A stretch of DNA of 64,000 nucleotides from Agrobacterium tumefaciens. Lineage in GTDB: Bacteria > Pseudomonadota > Alphaproteobacteria > Rhizobiales > Rhizobiaceae. Made by a program: the position numbers and the translations under genes. Positions 29,602 through 40,643 of the stretch are shown here, piece after piece (the first letter of the stretch is position 1; every line of letters starts with the position of its first letter). The notes under the pieces are model-generated. The model was not told the DNA's origin. It did no database searches and saw only the letters and a list, made by a program, of their open reading frames with translations. The DNA lies in NCBI GenBank assembly GCA_025559845.1, contig CP048469.1, positions 1,116,001-1,180,000 of the forward strand. The letters run 5' to 3'.

Positions 29602-29735
29602 GCCAACAATTTGCACAAATTGCCATCGTCCGCAAAAGAGGCGGGCAAGCAATGGCAAATAAAACGTGCAGGCCAGTAAAAATGCTTGGCAAGAGCATAA
29701 ACACTGGCTAAAAATAATGCACGCAATCATTCTGC

Positions 29736-30752
29736 ATGAAAGATCATCAATTGCCCCTTCCGGAGTTGTCAGACCCGTTTAGCATCGGCTCCGTTGCAAT
29801 CCGCAACCGCGCTGTGCTGGCACCCATGTCGGGTGTCACGGATTTGCCGTTCCGGCAGCTTGCCTGGCGTTACGGCGCCGGCCTCGTCGTCACCGAAATG
29901 GTCGCAAGTCGTGAGCTGGTCGCCAACAAGGGTGAGTCCTGGGCGCGATTGAAAAATGCAGGCATGGTTCCCCATGTGGTGCAGCTTGCCGGACGCGAGG
30001 CGCATTTCATGGCGGAAGCGGCAAAAATCGCCGCAGACAATGGCGCTGGCATCGTCGATATCAACATGGGCTGTCCGGCCAAGAAGGTCACCGGTGGTTA
30101 TTCCGGTTCCGCCTTGATGCGTGATCCGGATCACGCCCTGTCGCTCATCGAGGCCACCGTCAGGGCGGTGGATGTGCCGGTCACCTTGAAGATGCGTCTC
30201 GGCTGGGACGAGAACTCTCTCAATGCACCTGATATTGCCAGGCGTGCCGAAGAGGCGGGCGTTCAGCTCGTGACGATCCACGGCCGCACCCGCATGCAGT
30301 TTTACGAAGGCCGCGCCGATTGGGATGCGATCCGCGCCGTTCGCGATGTCATTTCGGTTCCGCTGATTGCCAATGGCGACGTGGAAACGGCGGAAGATGC
30401 CCGCGAAATTCTGGCCCGCTCCGGCGCGGATGCCGTCATGGTCGGGCGCGGCGCGCAGGGCCAGCCCTGGCTGCCTGCGGTTCTTGCGGGACATGCGGCA
30501 CCAGAGCGCAGTGACATCGCAGACATCGTTGTCGAACATTACGGCATGATGCTGGAATTCTACGGAAGGGAAGCCGGTTTCCGGCATGCCCGCAAACATT
30601 TGGGCTGGTATCTCGATCGCTTCGCGCCCGGGACTGCCGCCAAGGACAAGGCTACGATCATGACATCGGGTGATACGGCGCAGGTGACGGATCTCCTCCG
30701 CGCCGCGCTTTGCGAAGACGCGGCCAGCAATGCCGCAAGGAAGGCGGCATGA
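29736..30752 (+). CDS. dusB: DusB, tRNA-dihydrouridine synthase
   Basis: FMN enzyme reducing specific uridines in tRNA, historically called NifR3 in this operon. 338 aa TIM barrel. [15 protein letters not shown] near residue 29, then [16 protein letters not shown] with the catalytic Cys, [13 protein letters not shown] and [10 protein letters not shown]. The helical C-terminal domain follows. Its stop overlaps the ntrB start (ATGA); the dusB-ntrB-ntrC order is classic for alphaproteobacteria. Confidence 0.96.
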   Translation: MKDHQLPLPELSDPFSIGSVAIRNRAVLAPMSGVTDLPFRQLAWRYGAGLVVTEMVASRELVANKGESWARLKNAGMVPHVVQLAGREAHFMAEAAKIAADNGAGIVDINMGCPAKKVTGGYSGSALMRDPDHALSLIEATVRAVDVPVTLKMRLGWDENSLNAPDIARRAEEAGVQLVTIHGRTRMQFYEGRADWDAIRAVRDVISVPLIANGDVETAEDAREILARSGADAVMVGRGAQGQPWLPAVLAGHAAPERSDIADIVVEHYGMMLEFYGREAGFRHARKHLGWYLDRFAPGTAAKDKATIMTSGDTAQVTDLLRAALCEDAASNAARKAA

Positions 30753-31897
30753 GCGCTGACAAATCAACACCGGTCGATACGAACGCGCTGGCCATGGCCG
30801 TTCTCAACGCGGTGCAGAACCCGGTTATCCTGGTGGATGCCGAAGGCTTCATCGCTTTCGCCAACTGGGAGGCGGAAGCCTTTTTCGGTGCAAGCGCATC
30901 GCACCTGGCCCGCTATCGCGTTTCGACCTTCATTCCCTTCGGCAGCCCGCTTCTGGCGCTGATCGATCAGGTGCGCGAACGCCGCGCGCCGGTCAATGAA
31001 TATCGCGTCGATCTGAGTTCGCCGCGTCTCGGCCAGGAAAAGCTGGTCGACCTTTATGTTGCCCCTGTCGTCAGCGAGCCGGGCTCTGTCGTCGTCGTCT
31101 TCCAGGAACGGTCGATGGCCGACAAGATCGACCGCCAGTTGACCCATCGCGCCGCAGCCCGCTCCGTCACCGGTCTTGCATCCATGCTTGCGCATGAAAT
31201 CAAGAACCCGCTGTCCGGTATTCGCGGCGCAGCCCAGCTTCTGGAAACCTCGGTTGAAGATGAAGATCGCGCCCTGACACGACTGATCTGCGACGAGACG
31301 GACCGCATCGTCTCGCTGGTCGACCGTATGGAGGTGTTCTCCGACGAGCGCCCCGTGGATCGCATGCCGATCAACATCCATTCGGTGCTGGATCACGTCA
31401 AAGCCATCGCCAAGGCCGGTTTTGCCCGCAACATCAAGATTTCGGAAAATTACGATCCGTCGCTGCCGCCGGTCTATGCCAATCGCGACCAGCTTGTGCA
31501 GGTCTTCCTCAATCTGGTGAAGAACGCGGCCGAAGCCGTGAGCAACCAGCCGGATGGCGAAATCGTGCTGACCACCGCGTATCGTCCCGGTATGCGTCTG
31601 TCGGTGGCAGGCAGCCGTGAACGCATTTCTCTGCCGCTCGAATTCTGCGTGCATGACAATGGTCCCGGCGTTCCGGCAGACCTGCTGCCGCACCTCTTCG
31701 ATCCCTTCATCACCACCAAAACCAATGGTTCCGGCCTTGGCCTGGCGCTTGTCGCCAAGCTGATCGGCGCGCATGGCGGCATTGTCGAATGCGACAGCCA
31801 GAACCACAGAACGACTTTCCGCGTATTGATGCCCGTCTCGCCGGAAGTGGCGCTGGACGACAACATCTTGCCGAACACGACAGGAAATAACCCATGA
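30749..31897 (+). CDS. ntrB: NtrB, nitrogen regulation sensor kinase
   Basis: Cytosolic histidine kinase/phosphatase that controls NtrC under PII signalling. 382 aa, no membrane helix. PAS domain (about 15-125, [16 protein letters not shown]), HisKA with [17 protein letters not shown] near residue 150 (phospho-His), and an HATPase domain with [19 protein letters not shown] and [11 protein letters not shown]. The ATG at 30749 overlaps the dusB stop; the frame extends upstream inside dusB. The stop overlaps ntrC. Confidence 0.96.
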   Translation: MSADKSTPVDTNALAMAVLNAVQNPVILVDAEGFIAFANWEAEAFFGASASHLARYRVSTFIPFGSPLLALIDQVRERRAPVNEYRVDLSSPRLGQEKLVDLYVAPVVSEPGSVVVVFQERSMADKIDRQLTHRAAARSVTGLASMLAHEIKNPLSGIRGAAQLLETSVEDEDRALTRLICDETDRIVSLVDRMEVFSDERPVDRMPINIHSVLDHVKAIAKAGFARNIKISENYDPSLPPVYANRDQLVQVFLNLVKNAAEAVSNQPDGEIVLTTAYRPGMRLSVAGSRERISLPLEFCVHDNGPGVPADLLPHLFDPFITTKTNGSGLGLALVAKLIGAHGGIVECDSQNHRTTFRVLMPVSPEVALDDNILPNTTGNNP

Positions 31898-33345
31898 CAG
31901 CAACGATTCTCGTCGCCGATGATGATGCGGCCATCCGTACCGTGCTGAACCAGGCGCTTAGCCGTGCCGGTTACGATGTGCGTATCACCTCCAATGCGGC
32001 CACGCTCTGGCGCTGGGTCTCCGCGGGCGAGGGCGATCTCGTCATTACCGATGTCGTCATGCCGGATGAGAATGCGTTCGATCTTCTGCCGCGCATAAAA
32101 AAGGCCCGTCCGGAGCTTCCGGTTCTGGTCATGAGCGCCCAGAACACCTTCATGACCGCCATCAAGGCGTCGGAAAAGGGTGCTTACGATTACCTGCCGA
32201 AGCCTTTCGACCTGACCGAGCTGATCGCCATCATCGGCCGCGCCCTGTCTGAACCGAAGCGCAAGCCTGCCAAGCTGGACGACGACATGCAGGATGGCAT
32301 GCCGCTGGTTGGCCGTTCGGCGGCCATGCAGGAAATCTACCGCGTTCTGGCGCGTCTGATGCAGACCGACCTGACGCTGATGATCACAGGTGAATCCGGT
32401 ACCGGCAAGGAACTGGTGGCGCGCGCCCTGCATGATTACGGCAAGCGCCGCAACGGCCCCTTCGTGGCCATCAACATGGCGGCCATTCCGCGTGATCTGA
32501 TCGAGTCGGAACTGTTCGGCCACGAGAAGGGCGCCTTTACCGGTGCACAGAACCGTTCGACCGGCCGCTTCGAGCAGGCCGAGGGCGGCACGCTGTTTCT
32601 CGACGAAATCGGCGATATGCCGATGGATGCGCAGACCCGACTGCTGCGCGTGCTGCAGCAGGGCGAATACACCACCGTTGGCGGCCGCACGCCGATCCGC
32701 ACCGATGTCCGCATCGTTGCCGCCACCAACAAGGATCTGAAGCAGTCCATCAATCAGGGCCTGTTCCGTGAAGACCTTTATTATCGCCTGAACGTCGTGC
32801 CGCTGCGCCTGCCGCCGCTGCGTGACCGTGCCGAAGACATTCCAGATCTCGTCCGCCATTTCATCCAGCAGGGTGAAAAGGAAGGCCTGGAAGGCAAGCG
32901 TTTCGAAAACGAAGCGCTGGAAGTGATGAAGGCCTATGCCTGGCCGGGCAACGTGCGCGAGCTGGAAAACCTCATCCGCCGCCTGATGGCGCTTTATCCG
33001 CAGGAAGTCATCACCCGCGAGATCATCGAGCAGGAGTTGCAGTCGGATGTGCCCGACAGCCCGCTCGACAAGATGGCGGTTCGCACCGGTTCGCTGACCA
33101 TCTCGCAGGCGGTCGAAGAAAACATGCGCGATTATTTCGCCGGTTTCGGCGACAACCTGCCGCCACCCGGTCTTTACGACCGTGTTCTGCGGGAAATGGA
33201 ATATCCGCTGATTCTCGCTGCCCTGACGGCAACGCGCGGCAACCAGATCAAGGCAGCAGATCTTCTCGGCCTCAACCGCAACACCCTGCGCAAGAAAATT
33301 CGCGAGCTTGGCGTTTCGGTTTACCGCAGTTCGCGTCCTGCCTGA
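31894..33345 (+). CDS. ntrC: NtrC, sigma-54 response regulator
   Basis: Activates sigma-54 promoters of nitrogen assimilation genes when phosphorylated by NtrB. 483 aa. Receiver (1-~118; [20 protein letters not shown] with the phospho-Asp). AAA+ domain (~140-375; Walker A GESGTGKE, intact [11 protein letters not shown] sigma-54 loop, [19 protein letters not shown]). C-terminal Fis-type HTH ([17 protein letters not shown]). ATGA overlap with ntrB. Confidence 0.97.
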   Translation: MTATILVADDDAAIRTVLNQALSRAGYDVRITSNAATLWRWVSAGEGDLVITDVVMPDENAFDLLPRIKKARPELPVLVMSAQNTFMTAIKASEKGAYDYLPKPFDLTELIAIIGRALSEPKRKPAKLDDDMQDGMPLVGRSAAMQEIYRVLARLMQTDLTLMITGESGTGKELVARALHDYGKRRNGPFVAINMAAIPRDLIESELFGHEKGAFTGAQNRSTGRFEQAEGGTLFLDEIGDMPMDAQTRLLRVLQQGEYTTVGGRTPIRTDVRIVAATNKDLKQSINQGLFREDLYYRLNVVPLRLPPLRDRAEDIPDLVRHFIQQGEKEGLEGKRFENEALEVMKAYAWPGNVRELENLIRRLMALYPQEVITREIIEQELQSDVPDSPLDKMAVRTGSLTISQAVEENMRDYFAGFGDNLPPPGLYDRVLREMEYPLILAALTATRGNQIKAADLLGLNRNTLRKKIRELGVSVYRSSRPA

Positions 33346-33498
33346 CAATATTGACAACCTCAGGATTGCCGTTGCATTTTCGCCACATTATGTTGCTTGG
33401 AAAACACTAGGGGGCCCGGAGAGATTCGCTCCGCCCCACGGATGTTTTCAAAGACAATGAAATGGGACGCTGGCTTCGCCGGCAACTGGGAGACGTGA

Positions 33499-35760
33499 AT
33501 GCGGAAAACCGCCGCGGAAAAAACCGTTGCCGAAGATGCAACGGGAATGGTGGTCGCCGATCGCAGAATGTCGTTTGCCTTGCCGGGTTTGGTTCTTGCC
33601 GGCATTGCGCTGATCTGTGCGACGCTGACGCTGTTCGTCCTCCTCGGCCTGACACCGATTGCGCCGACCTCGAATGTCGTCGTCGCATCCGGCATCATCA
33701 ACGCGCTGTTCGTCATCGGCCTGATGTATCTCATCGGCCGCGAAATCAACCGGCTGCTGAAAGCGCGCAAGAAGGGCAGGGCCGCTGCCCGCCTCCACGT
33801 GCGCATCGTCGTTCTGTTTTCGATTGTGGCAATCACGCCTGCCGTACTCGTGGCGATTTTCGCCAGTCTGACGCTGAATGTCGGCCTCGACCGCTGGTTT
33901 GCGCTGCGCACGCAGTCGATCGTCGATTCCTCCAGCAACATCGCTGAAGCCTACATGATGGAGAATGCCGGTTATCTTCAGGGTCAGACCCTGCAGATGG
34001 CGACCGTTCTCGACAGCAACCGTGCGCTCTTCTATCTCGACCGCACCGGCTTCGTGGATATGATGACCCGTCAGGCCAAGGGGCGTGGCCTGCTTGGCGC
34101 GTTTCTCGTTCAGGATGATGGCGATGCCGTTGCCCAGGCCGATATCAAGACCGAAAAGCCGCTGCCCGCGATCCCGCAGGATGCGCTGCAGAAGGCCGCG
34201 GCCGGTCAGCCGACGCTCATTCCGCCGGGTATAACCAACCTCGTTGGCGCCATCATCAAGCTTGAGGGCATCAGCGGCACCTTCCTTTACACCGTGCGCG
34301 CCGTTGACCCGAAGGTCATGCAGGCGATGCGGCTGATGGAAGAAAACCGTGCCGAATACAAGGCGATGGAAGCGGGCCGCGCACCGCTGCAGATTGCCTT
34401 CGCAATCCTTTATCTCGGCTTTGCGCTGATCGTGCTTCTGGCGGCGATCTGGACGGCCATTGCCGTGGCCGACCGTATCGTCCGCCCGATCCGCCTGTTG
34501 ATCGGCGCCGCCGACAGCGTTGCCTCTGGTAACATGCAGGTGCTGGTGCCGGTTCGCGCCATCGACGGCGACGTTGGCCGTCTGTCGCGGACCTTCAACA
34601 AAATGGTGTCGGAGCTGCGCAGCCAGCAGGGCCAGATCATCGAGGCGAAGGACGATATCGACAACCGCCGTCGCTTTATCGAAGCGGTGCTGTCGGGTGT
34701 CACGGCTGCCGTCATCGGTGTTGACGAGAACCGCAATATCACCATCGTCAATCCGTCTGCCGAGGAATTCCTGGCGCTGGAAGCCGACAAGCTGATCGGT
34801 GCACAACTCTCCGAGATCGCGCCCGAGGTCGAGCAGGTGGTGACCGAGGCACGCGTCTGGTCGCGGGGCGACTTCCGCAAGCAGATCAACATCATGCGGC
34901 GCGGCAAAGAGCGCACGCTGAATGTGCAGGTGACACGTGAGGATGCGCGTGACTCCGGCGATTCCTACGTCATCACGCTGGATGACATCACCGATCTCGT
35001 CATCGCCCAGCGCTCGACCGCATGGTCGGATGTGGCACGTCGCATTGCGCATGAAATCAAGAACCCGCTGACGCCGATCCAGCTGTCCGCCGAGCGCATC
35101 AAGCGCCGCTTTGGCAAGCAGATCGACGAGAATGACCGCGCCATCTTCGATCAGTGTACGGACACCATCGTGCGCCAGGTCGGCGATATCGGCCGCATGG
35201 TCGACGAGTTCTCGGCCTTTGCGCGTATGCCGAAGCCGACCAAGGAACGTTCGGACCTGCGTGCCATCCTGAAGGATGCCGCCTTCCTGCGGGAAATCAG
35301 TGCCGCCGATACGAAGTTCACCACAGAACTCGGCGATCTGCCGCTGGAGGGCATGTTCGATGCCCGCATGCTGGGGCAGGCCTTCGGCAATCTCATCAAG
35401 AATGCGACGGAAGCCATCGAGGCGATCGAGGGTGATAAGCGACCGGGCAAGATTCTGGTGCGCGCCTCCTTCGATGAAGCCAATTCGCGTTTCGTGGCCG
35501 ATATCATCGACAACGGTCGTGGTCTGCCGGTCGAAAACCGTCACCGCATTCTCGAGCCCTATATGACGATGCGCGACAAGGGCACCGGCCTTGGTCTGGC
35601 CATCGTCAAGAAGATCATTGAGGAACATGGCGGGTATCTGGAATTGCACGATGCCCCGTCGGATTTCGATCATGGCCACGGCGCCATGATCAGAGTGCTG
35701 CTGCCCTATGTTGAGGCGGCCGGCAGCGAAAATAACAAGGAAGCAGCATATGGCGTCTGA
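33499..35760 (+). CDS. ntrY: NtrY, membrane sensor kinase
   Basis: Sensor of the NtrYX system, linked in alphaproteobacteria to nitrogen metabolism, redox and envelope control. 753 aa. About three N-terminal membrane helices (30-120), a periplasmic or loop segment, another helix (~300-325), HAMP (~325-380, [17 protein letters not shown]), PAS (~390-500), HisKA ([19 protein letters not shown]) and HATPase ([31 protein letters not shown]). Start ATG 33499 with GGGAG upstream. The 153-base gap after ntrC may hold its promoter. ntrX begins before the ntrY stop. Confidence 0.95.
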   Translation: MRKTAAEKTVAEDATGMVVADRRMSFALPGLVLAGIALICATLTLFVLLGLTPIAPTSNVVVASGIINALFVIGLMYLIGREINRLLKARKKGRAAARLHVRIVVLFSIVAITPAVLVAIFASLTLNVGLDRWFALRTQSIVDSSSNIAEAYMMENAGYLQGQTLQMATVLDSNRALFYLDRTGFVDMMTRQAKGRGLLGAFLVQDDGDAVAQADIKTEKPLPAIPQDALQKAAAGQPTLIPPGITNLVGAIIKLEGISGTFLYTVRAVDPKVMQAMRLMEENRAEYKAMEAGRAPLQIAFAILYLGFALIVLLAAIWTAIAVADRIVRPIRLLIGAADSVASGNMQVLVPVRAIDGDVGRLSRTFNKMVSELRSQQGQIIEAKDDIDNRRRFIEAVLSGVTAAVIGVDENRNITIVNPSAEEFLALEADKLIGAQLSEIAPEVEQVVTEARVWSRGDFRKQINIMRRGKERTLNVQVTREDARDSGDSYVITLDDITDLVIAQRSTAWSDVARRIAHEIKNPLTPIQLSAERIKRRFGKQIDENDRAIFDQCTDTIVRQVGDIGRMVDEFSAFARMPKPTKERSDLRAILKDAAFLREISAADTKFTTELGDLPLEGMFDARMLGQAFGNLIKNATEAIEAIEGDKRPGKILVRASFDEANSRFVADIIDNGRGLPVENRHRILEPYMTMRDKGTGLGLAIVKKIIEEHGGYLELHDAPSDFDHGHGAMIRVLLPYVEAAGSENNKEAAYGV

Positions 35761-37114
35761 TATTCTGGTCGTGGACGACGAGGCGGACATTCGCGAAATC
35801 GTGGCGGGTATTCTCTCTGACGAAGGTCATGAAACCCGCATGGCCTATGACAGCGATAGCGCTCTGGCAGCGATTTCCGAGCGCGTACCGCGCCTGATTT
35901 TCCTCGATATCTGGATGCAGGGCTCCAAGCTCGATGGTCTGGCTCTGCTCGACGAAATCAAGAGCCGCCACCCCGACATTCCCGTGGTGATGATTTCAGG
36001 TCACGGCAACATCGAAACGGCCGTAAACGCCATCAAGCGCGGCGCCTTCGACTTCATTGAAAAGCCGTTCAAGGCCGACCGCCTGATCCTGATCGCCGAA
36101 CGCGCGCTCGAAAACTCCAAGCTGAAGCGCGAGGTGCAGGAGCTAAAAAAGCGGACGGGCGATGCGAGTGAGCTGATCGGTGCGTCGCTTGCCGTGTCGC
36201 AGCTTCGCCAGACAGTCGATCGTGTCGCCCCCACCAACAGCCGCATCATGATTCTTGGACCATCCGGCTCCGGCAAGGAGCTGGTGGCGCGCATGATCCA
36301 CAAAAAGTCTTCGCGTGCGACGGGTCCCTTCGTGGCCCTGAATGCCGCGACGATCACGCCGGATCGCATGGAAATTGCCCTGTTCGGCACCGAAGGCCTG
36401 CCGGGTCAGCCGCGCAAGGTCGGCGCGCTGGAAGAGGCTCATCGCGGCGTTCTCTATCTCGATGAAGTCGGTGACATGCCGCGCGAAACGCAGAACAAGA
36501 TCCTGCGCGTGCTGGTCGATCAGCAGTTCGATCGCGTTGGCGGCGGCAAGCGCGTCAAGGTCGATGTCCGCATCATCTCGTCCACCGCCCACCATCTCGA
36601 AAGCCTGATTGCCGAGGGCCAGTTCCGTGAGGACCTCTATCACCGTCTGGCCGTCGTGCCGGTCAAGGTGCCGGCACTGTCGGAACGCCGGGAGGACATT
36701 CCCTTCCTGGTCGACATGTTCATGCGTCAGATTTCCGAGCAGGCGGGTATCCGTCCGCGCAAGATCGCCGACGACGCGATGGCCGTCCTGCAGACGCATG
36801 ACTGGCCGGGCAACATTCGCCAGCTTCGCAACAATATCGAACGTCTGATGATCCTCGCCCGTCCGGAAGGCGGCGATGCGGCAATCTCGGCCGACATGCT
36901 GCCCGCCGATATCGGCGACATGCTGCCGAAGATCGCAGCCCAGGGCGACCAGCACATCATGACCCTGCCGTTGCGTGAAGCGCGCGAAATGTTCGAGCGT
37001 GACTATCTGGTGGCGCAGATCAACCGCTTTGGCGGCAATATTTCCCGCACCGCCGAATTTGTCGGCATGGAGCGCTCCGCACTGCACCGCAAACTGAAAT
37101 CGCTCGGCGTGTAA
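35750..37114 (+). CDS. ntrX: NtrX, response regulator lacking the GAFTGA loop
   Basis: Partner of NtrY. 454 aa. Receiver (1-~120; VDDEADIREIV, LIFLDIWMQGS with the phospho-Asp), AAA+ domain (~145-380; Walker A GPSGSGKE, VLYLDEVGDMP) and a C-terminal Fis-type HTH (TAEFVGMERSALHRKL). Where NtrC has EKGAFTGA, NtrX reads FGTEGLPGQPRKVGALEEA, so the sigma-54 contact loop is missing; it probably does not act as a standard sigma-54 activator. The ATG at 35750 has AAGGA upstream and overlaps ntrY by 11 bases. Confidence 0.95.
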   Translation: MASDILVVDDEADIREIVAGILSDEGHETRMAYDSDSALAAISERVPRLIFLDIWMQGSKLDGLALLDEIKSRHPDIPVVMISGHGNIETAVNAIKRGAFDFIEKPFKADRLILIAERALENSKLKREVQELKKRTGDASELIGASLAVSQLRQTVDRVAPTNSRIMILGPSGSGKELVARMIHKKSSRATGPFVALNAATITPDRMEIALFGTEGLPGQPRKVGALEEAHRGVLYLDEVGDMPRETQNKILRVLVDQQFDRVGGGKRVKVDVRIISSTAHHLESLIAEGQFREDLYHRLAVVPVKVPALSERREDIPFLVDMFMRQISEQAGIRPRKIADDAMAVLQTHDWPGNIRQLRNNIERLMILARPEGGDAAISADMLPADIGDMLPKIAAQGDQHIMTLPLREAREMFERDYLVAQINRFGGNISRTAEFVGMERSALHRKLKSLGV

Positions 37115-37164
37115 ACGCCGGGTGAGCCGCGCCGCACGCCCCATTTTCCGGTCAGAGAGACGTC

Positions 37165-38541
37165 ATGAAGGTCATTATTTGCGGTGCAGGACAGGTGGGC
37201 TACGGCATTGCCGAGCAATTGTCGCGCGAGGACAATGAAGTCTCTGTTATCGATACCGCCGCGTCGCTGATTACCGCGATTACCGAGACGCTCGACGTTC
37301 GCGGTTATGTCGGCCACGGCGCGCATCCCGACATGCTGGCCAAGGCAGGCGCCGATCAGGCCGACATGATCATTGCGGTGACGCTGCATGACGAAATCAA
37401 CATCGTTGCCTGCGAAGTGGCGCATGCATTGTTCAGCGTGCCCACCAAGATCGCCCGTATCCGCGACCAGAGTTATCTGAAACCGGAATATGCCGATCTG
37501 TTCAGCCGCGAGAACATGTCGATCGACGTGACGATTTCGCCGGAAATCGAAGTCGGCAAGATGGTGCTGAGACGCATCGCCTTTCCAGGCGCCACCGACG
37601 TGGTGCGTTTTGCCGATGACAACATCTCCATGCTGGCGATTGAGTGCATGGAAGATTGCCCCGTCATCAACACGCCGCTGCAGCAGCTTTCCAGCCTCTT
37701 TCCCGATCTGATTGCCACGGTGGTGGCGATCTATCGCAACGGTATCCTCAAGGTCGTCAATTCCTCCGAACAGTTGCGGGTCGGCGATCTTGCTTATGTC
37801 ATCTGTCAGCGCCAGCACGCGCGCCGCACCCTCAGCCTGTTTGGCCATGAGGAACAGGAAGCGCAGCGTATCGTCATCGCGGGCGCCGGCAATATCGGCC
37901 AGTATGTCGCCCACAAGATCGAGGAACTGCAGCCGAAAACCAGGGTCAAGATCATCGAGGCCGACCGCGACAAGGCAATCGCCGCGTCCGAACAGTTAAG
38001 CAGCACGATTGTCATGCACGGCTCGGCGCTGGATCAGAAAATCTTGCAGCAGGCCGATATTCAGGATGCCGACCTGATCGTTACTCTGACCAACAACGAC
38101 CAGACCAACATCCTGGCCTCGGTCATTGCCAAGCAGTTGGGCTGCAAGTCGAATCTGGCGTTGCTCAACAGCACCTCGTTCCATGATGTGTCGCGGTCGC
38201 TCGGTCTCGATGCCTATATCAACCCCAGGGCGGTGACGATTTCACGCGTGCTGCAGCATGTCCGCAAGGGCCGTATCCGCTCGGTCTACGCGGTACAGCG
38301 CGGCTCCGGCGAGGTGATCGAGGCGGAAGCGATGGAGACCTCGCCGCTGGTCGGTCTTGCCTTCCGCGACATGGACATGCCGGATGGAATCCGCATCGGC
38401 GCGATCTTCCGCGACGGCGTGGTCATCCGCCCCGACGGCAATACCAAAATCAAGGCGAGGGACCGTGTCGTGCTGTTTGCCGCAGCCGAGGCGGTTCGCG
38501 ATGTGGAACAGCTTTTCCGCGTCTCGATACAATATTTCTGA
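37165..38541 (+). CDS. trkA: TrkA, potassium uptake regulatory subunit
   Basis: Peripheral NAD(H)-binding protein that gates a Trk/Ktr potassium channel. 458 aa with two RCK halves. The first starts MKVIICGAGQVGYGIAEQLS; the second has RIVIAGAGNIGQYVAHKIEEL near residue 234. Each half is followed by a TrkA_C segment. No trkH/trkG is in the window. It follows ntrX after 50 bases, with AGAGAG upstream of the ATG, and is often part of the ntr gene string in rhizobia. Confidence 0.95.
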   Translation: MKVIICGAGQVGYGIAEQLSREDNEVSVIDTAASLITAITETLDVRGYVGHGAHPDMLAKAGADQADMIIAVTLHDEINIVACEVAHALFSVPTKIARIRDQSYLKPEYADLFSRENMSIDVTISPEIEVGKMVLRRIAFPGATDVVRFADDNISMLAIECMEDCPVINTPLQQLSSLFPDLIATVVAIYRNGILKVVNSSEQLRVGDLAYVICQRQHARRTLSLFGHEEQEAQRIVIAGAGNIGQYVAHKIEELQPKTRVKIIEADRDKAIAASEQLSSTIVMHGSALDQKILQQADIQDADLIVTLTNNDQTNILASVIAKQLGCKSNLALLNSTSFHDVSRSLGLDAYINPRAVTISRVLQHVRKGRIRSVYAVQRGSGEVIEAEAMETSPLVGLAFRDMDMPDGIRIGAIFRDGVVIRPDGNTKIKARDRVVLFAAAEAVRDVEQLFRVSIQYF

Positions 38542-38726
38542 CTGTTTCGAATCAGCGCGATCGTTCAATACTTGCGCATGTTCGGGTGTTTTCATCGTTG
38601 CGGAACTAGGCGCGATTTGATACCAGAGTTTTCTGGCCTGCCAAGCTGGGGACGAGACTTGGCTGGTTGATTATTGATTGATTATTTTCCGGTATCCCGA
38701 CCGGCAAAAAAGAAAGAAGCGGCGCC

Positions 38727-38969
38727 ATGGCGGAACGTTCTCAAAACCTTCAGGATCTTTTTCTCAATACCGTTCGCAAACAGAAGATCTCGTTGACGAT
38801 TTTTCTTATCAACGGTGTTAAGCTGACGGGTGTTGTCACCTCTTTTGACAATTTCTGTGTCCTCTTGCGTCGCGACGGTCATTCGCAGCTTGTCTACAAG
38901 CACGCGATTTCCACCATCATGCCCGGCCAGCCGATGCAGATGTTCGAAAGCGAAGAGAACGCTGCCTGA
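38727..38969 (+). CDS. hfq: Hfq, RNA chaperone
   Basis: Hexameric Sm-like protein that pairs small RNAs with mRNAs and supports post-transcriptional control. 80 aa. Sm1 (residues ~8-55: [32 protein letters not shown]) and Sm2 (VYKHAISTI) are intact; the C-terminal tail is short, as in alphaproteobacteria. Start ATG 38727 after AAGAAAGAAG. The 185-base upstream gap has an AT-rich stretch with repeats of TTGATTATTGATTGATT and likely holds the promoter. hflX follows after 64 bases. Confidence 0.98.
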   Translation: MAERSQNLQDLFLNTVRKQKISLTIFLINGVKLTGVVTSFDNFCVLLRRDGHSQLVYKHAISTIMPGQPMQMFESEENAA

Positions 38970-39033
38970 GGGTAACGCTCGTTTTCCGATATTCTCTTGA
39001 TGATGTCGGGAACGTTTGTGATCTTACCAAGTT

Positions 39034-40497
39034 TTGATTGATACACCGCCCGCATCGCTGCGGTCGGTGTTACCTGTGTTTCTGGATAAGGCTGAGCCCA
39101 TTTCGACGCGCGACACCTCAAACGAATCGATCATTCCGGAGCTGGAAAAGCACCGCGACGACATGCGCGCGGTTGTTATCATCCCGGTCCTCAAGCCCAC
39201 GCGTGAAAATCGCGATGCCGCTCAGGTGCCCGCAGCACCGTCTCGCTCCGTCGAGGCCAAGCTGGAAGAGGCCAAGGGTCTGGCACTGGCGATCGATCTC
39301 GAGGTCACGCAGGGGTTGATCGTGTCGGTCAACCAGCCACGTCCGGCCACCCTTTTTGGCACCGGCAAGATCGAGGAAATCGGTCATCTCCTGGAAGAGA
39401 CCAATTCGGGTCTGGTGATTATCGATCACCCGCTGACACCGGTGCAGCAACGCAATCTCGAAAAGCAGTGGAACTCGAAGGTCATCGACCGCACGGGTCT
39501 CATTCTCGAAATCTTCGGCCGCCGCGCTTCCACCAAGGAAGGCACGCTGCAGGTCGATCTTGCGCACCTGAACTACCAGAAGGGCCGTCTGGTCCGAAGC
39601 TGGACCCACCTTGAGCGTCAGCGCGGCGGTGCGGGCTTCATGGGTGGTCCGGGTGAAACGCAGATCGAGGCCGACCGTCGCCTCCTGCAGGAACGTATCG
39701 TGCGGCTGGAGCGTGAGCTGGAACAGGTTGTCCGCACCCGCCAGCTTCACCGCGCCAAGCGCCGCAAGGTGCCGCACCCGATTGTTGCGCTGGTTGGTTA
39801 CACCAACGCCGGCAAATCCACGCTGTTCAACCGCATCACCGGCGCGGGCGTGCTGGCTGAAGACATGCTCTTCGCCACACTCGATCCGACGCTGCGTCGC
39901 ATGAAGCTGCCGCATGGCAGAACAGTCATCCTCTCGGATACCGTCGGTTTCATCTCCGACCTGCCGACCCACCTTGTTGCTGCCTTCCGCGCAACGCTGG
40001 AAGAGGTGCTGGAAGCCGACCTCGTTCTGCATGTTCGAGACATGGCCGATCCTGACAACGCCGCACAGTCGGCCGATGTCCTGCGTATTCTCGGCGATCT
40101 CGGCATCGGTGAGAAGGAAGCGCAGGAGCGCATTATCGAGGTCTGGAACAAGGTCGACCGGCTGGAGCCGGAAGCCCATGACGCCATCATGCAGCGGGCC
40201 GAGGGCCGCTCCGACATCCGTGCCGTTTCGGCAATCACGGGTGAGGGCGTCGATGCGCTGATGGACGAAATTTCCCGTCGTCTTTCCGGCGTGCTCACGG
40301 AAACCACGGTGACGCTGCCCGTCGACAAGCTGCCGCTGCTCTCGTGGATCTACAACAACTCCATCGTCGATGGCCGTGAAGACAACGAGGACGGTTCGGT
40401 TTCGCTGGATGTCAGACTGTCGGAAACGCAGGCGGCCGAGCTGAATCGCAAGCTGGGCATCTCTGCAAAAGTTGAGCCCGAAGACTGGGAAAAGTGA
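39034..40497 (+). CDS. hflX: HflX, ribosome-associated GTPase
   Basis: GTPase that splits stalled or stressed 70S ribosomes. Up to 487 aa. N-terminal HflX domain (GTGKIEEIGHLLEE, VIDRTGLILEIFGRRA), coiled region (LEREL EQVVRTRQLHR), then the G domain with P-loop GYTNAGKSTLFNRIT, G3 SDTVGFISDLP and NKVD. The start is uncertain: TTG at 39034 opens the frame without a clear ribosome site; GTG codons or the ATG at 39160 are alternatives. hfq-hflX order is widely conserved. Confidence 0.95.
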   Translation: MIDTPPASLRSVLPVFLDKAEPISTRDTSNESIIPELEKHRDDMRAVVIIPVLKPTRENRDAAQVPAAPSRSVEAKLEEAKGLALAIDLEVTQGLIVSVNQPRPATLFGTGKIEEIGHLLEETNSGLVIIDHPLTPVQQRNLEKQWNSKVIDRTGLILEIFGRRASTKEGTLQVDLAHLNYQKGRLVRSWTHLERQRGGAGFMGGPGETQIEADRRLLQERIVRLERELEQVVRTRQLHRAKRRKVPHPIVALVGYTNAGKSTLFNRITGAGVLAEDMLFATLDPTLRRMKLPHGRTVILSDTVGFISDLPTHLVAAFRATLEEVLEADLVLHVRDMADPDNAAQSADVLRILGDLGIGEKEAQERIIEVWNKVDRLEPEAHDAIMQRAEGRSDIRAVSAITGEGVDALMDEISRRLSGVLTETTVTLPVDKLPLLSWIYNNSIVDGREDNEDGSVSLDVRLSETQAAELNRKLGISAKVEPEDWEK

Positions 40498-40551
40498 AGC
40501 GCATTTGCGCAAAAACGTCACTTTATAGAACCGAATACCCCAAAATACGGC

Positions 40552-40578
40552 TTTCGCGCATGGCAGATATGCGCGAAA
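40552..40578. repeat. Perfect 10-bp hairpin after hflX
   Basis: TTTCGCGCAT-N7-ATGCGCGAAA, 55 bases past the hflX stop. No T run follows. It may mark the 3' end of the hfq-hflX mRNA or precede the diguanylate cyclase gene as a regulatory palindrome. Confidence 0.45.
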
Positions 40579-40643
40579 CAACGGCTCGTGATGGTCACTG
40601 TTAGCATTTCCTCAGTCTGTTGATGGGATAGTGCTCATCCTAG

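Noticed and set aside
31474..33357. 627-codon minus-strand open frame opposite ntrB and ntrC
   Set aside because: Mirror of NtrBC codon bias; His/Arg/Asp-rich product without domains and no ribosome site.
33448..35790. 780-codon minus-strand open frame opposite ntrY
   Set aside because: Antisense artefact of high GC; the plus strand encodes a clear NtrY.
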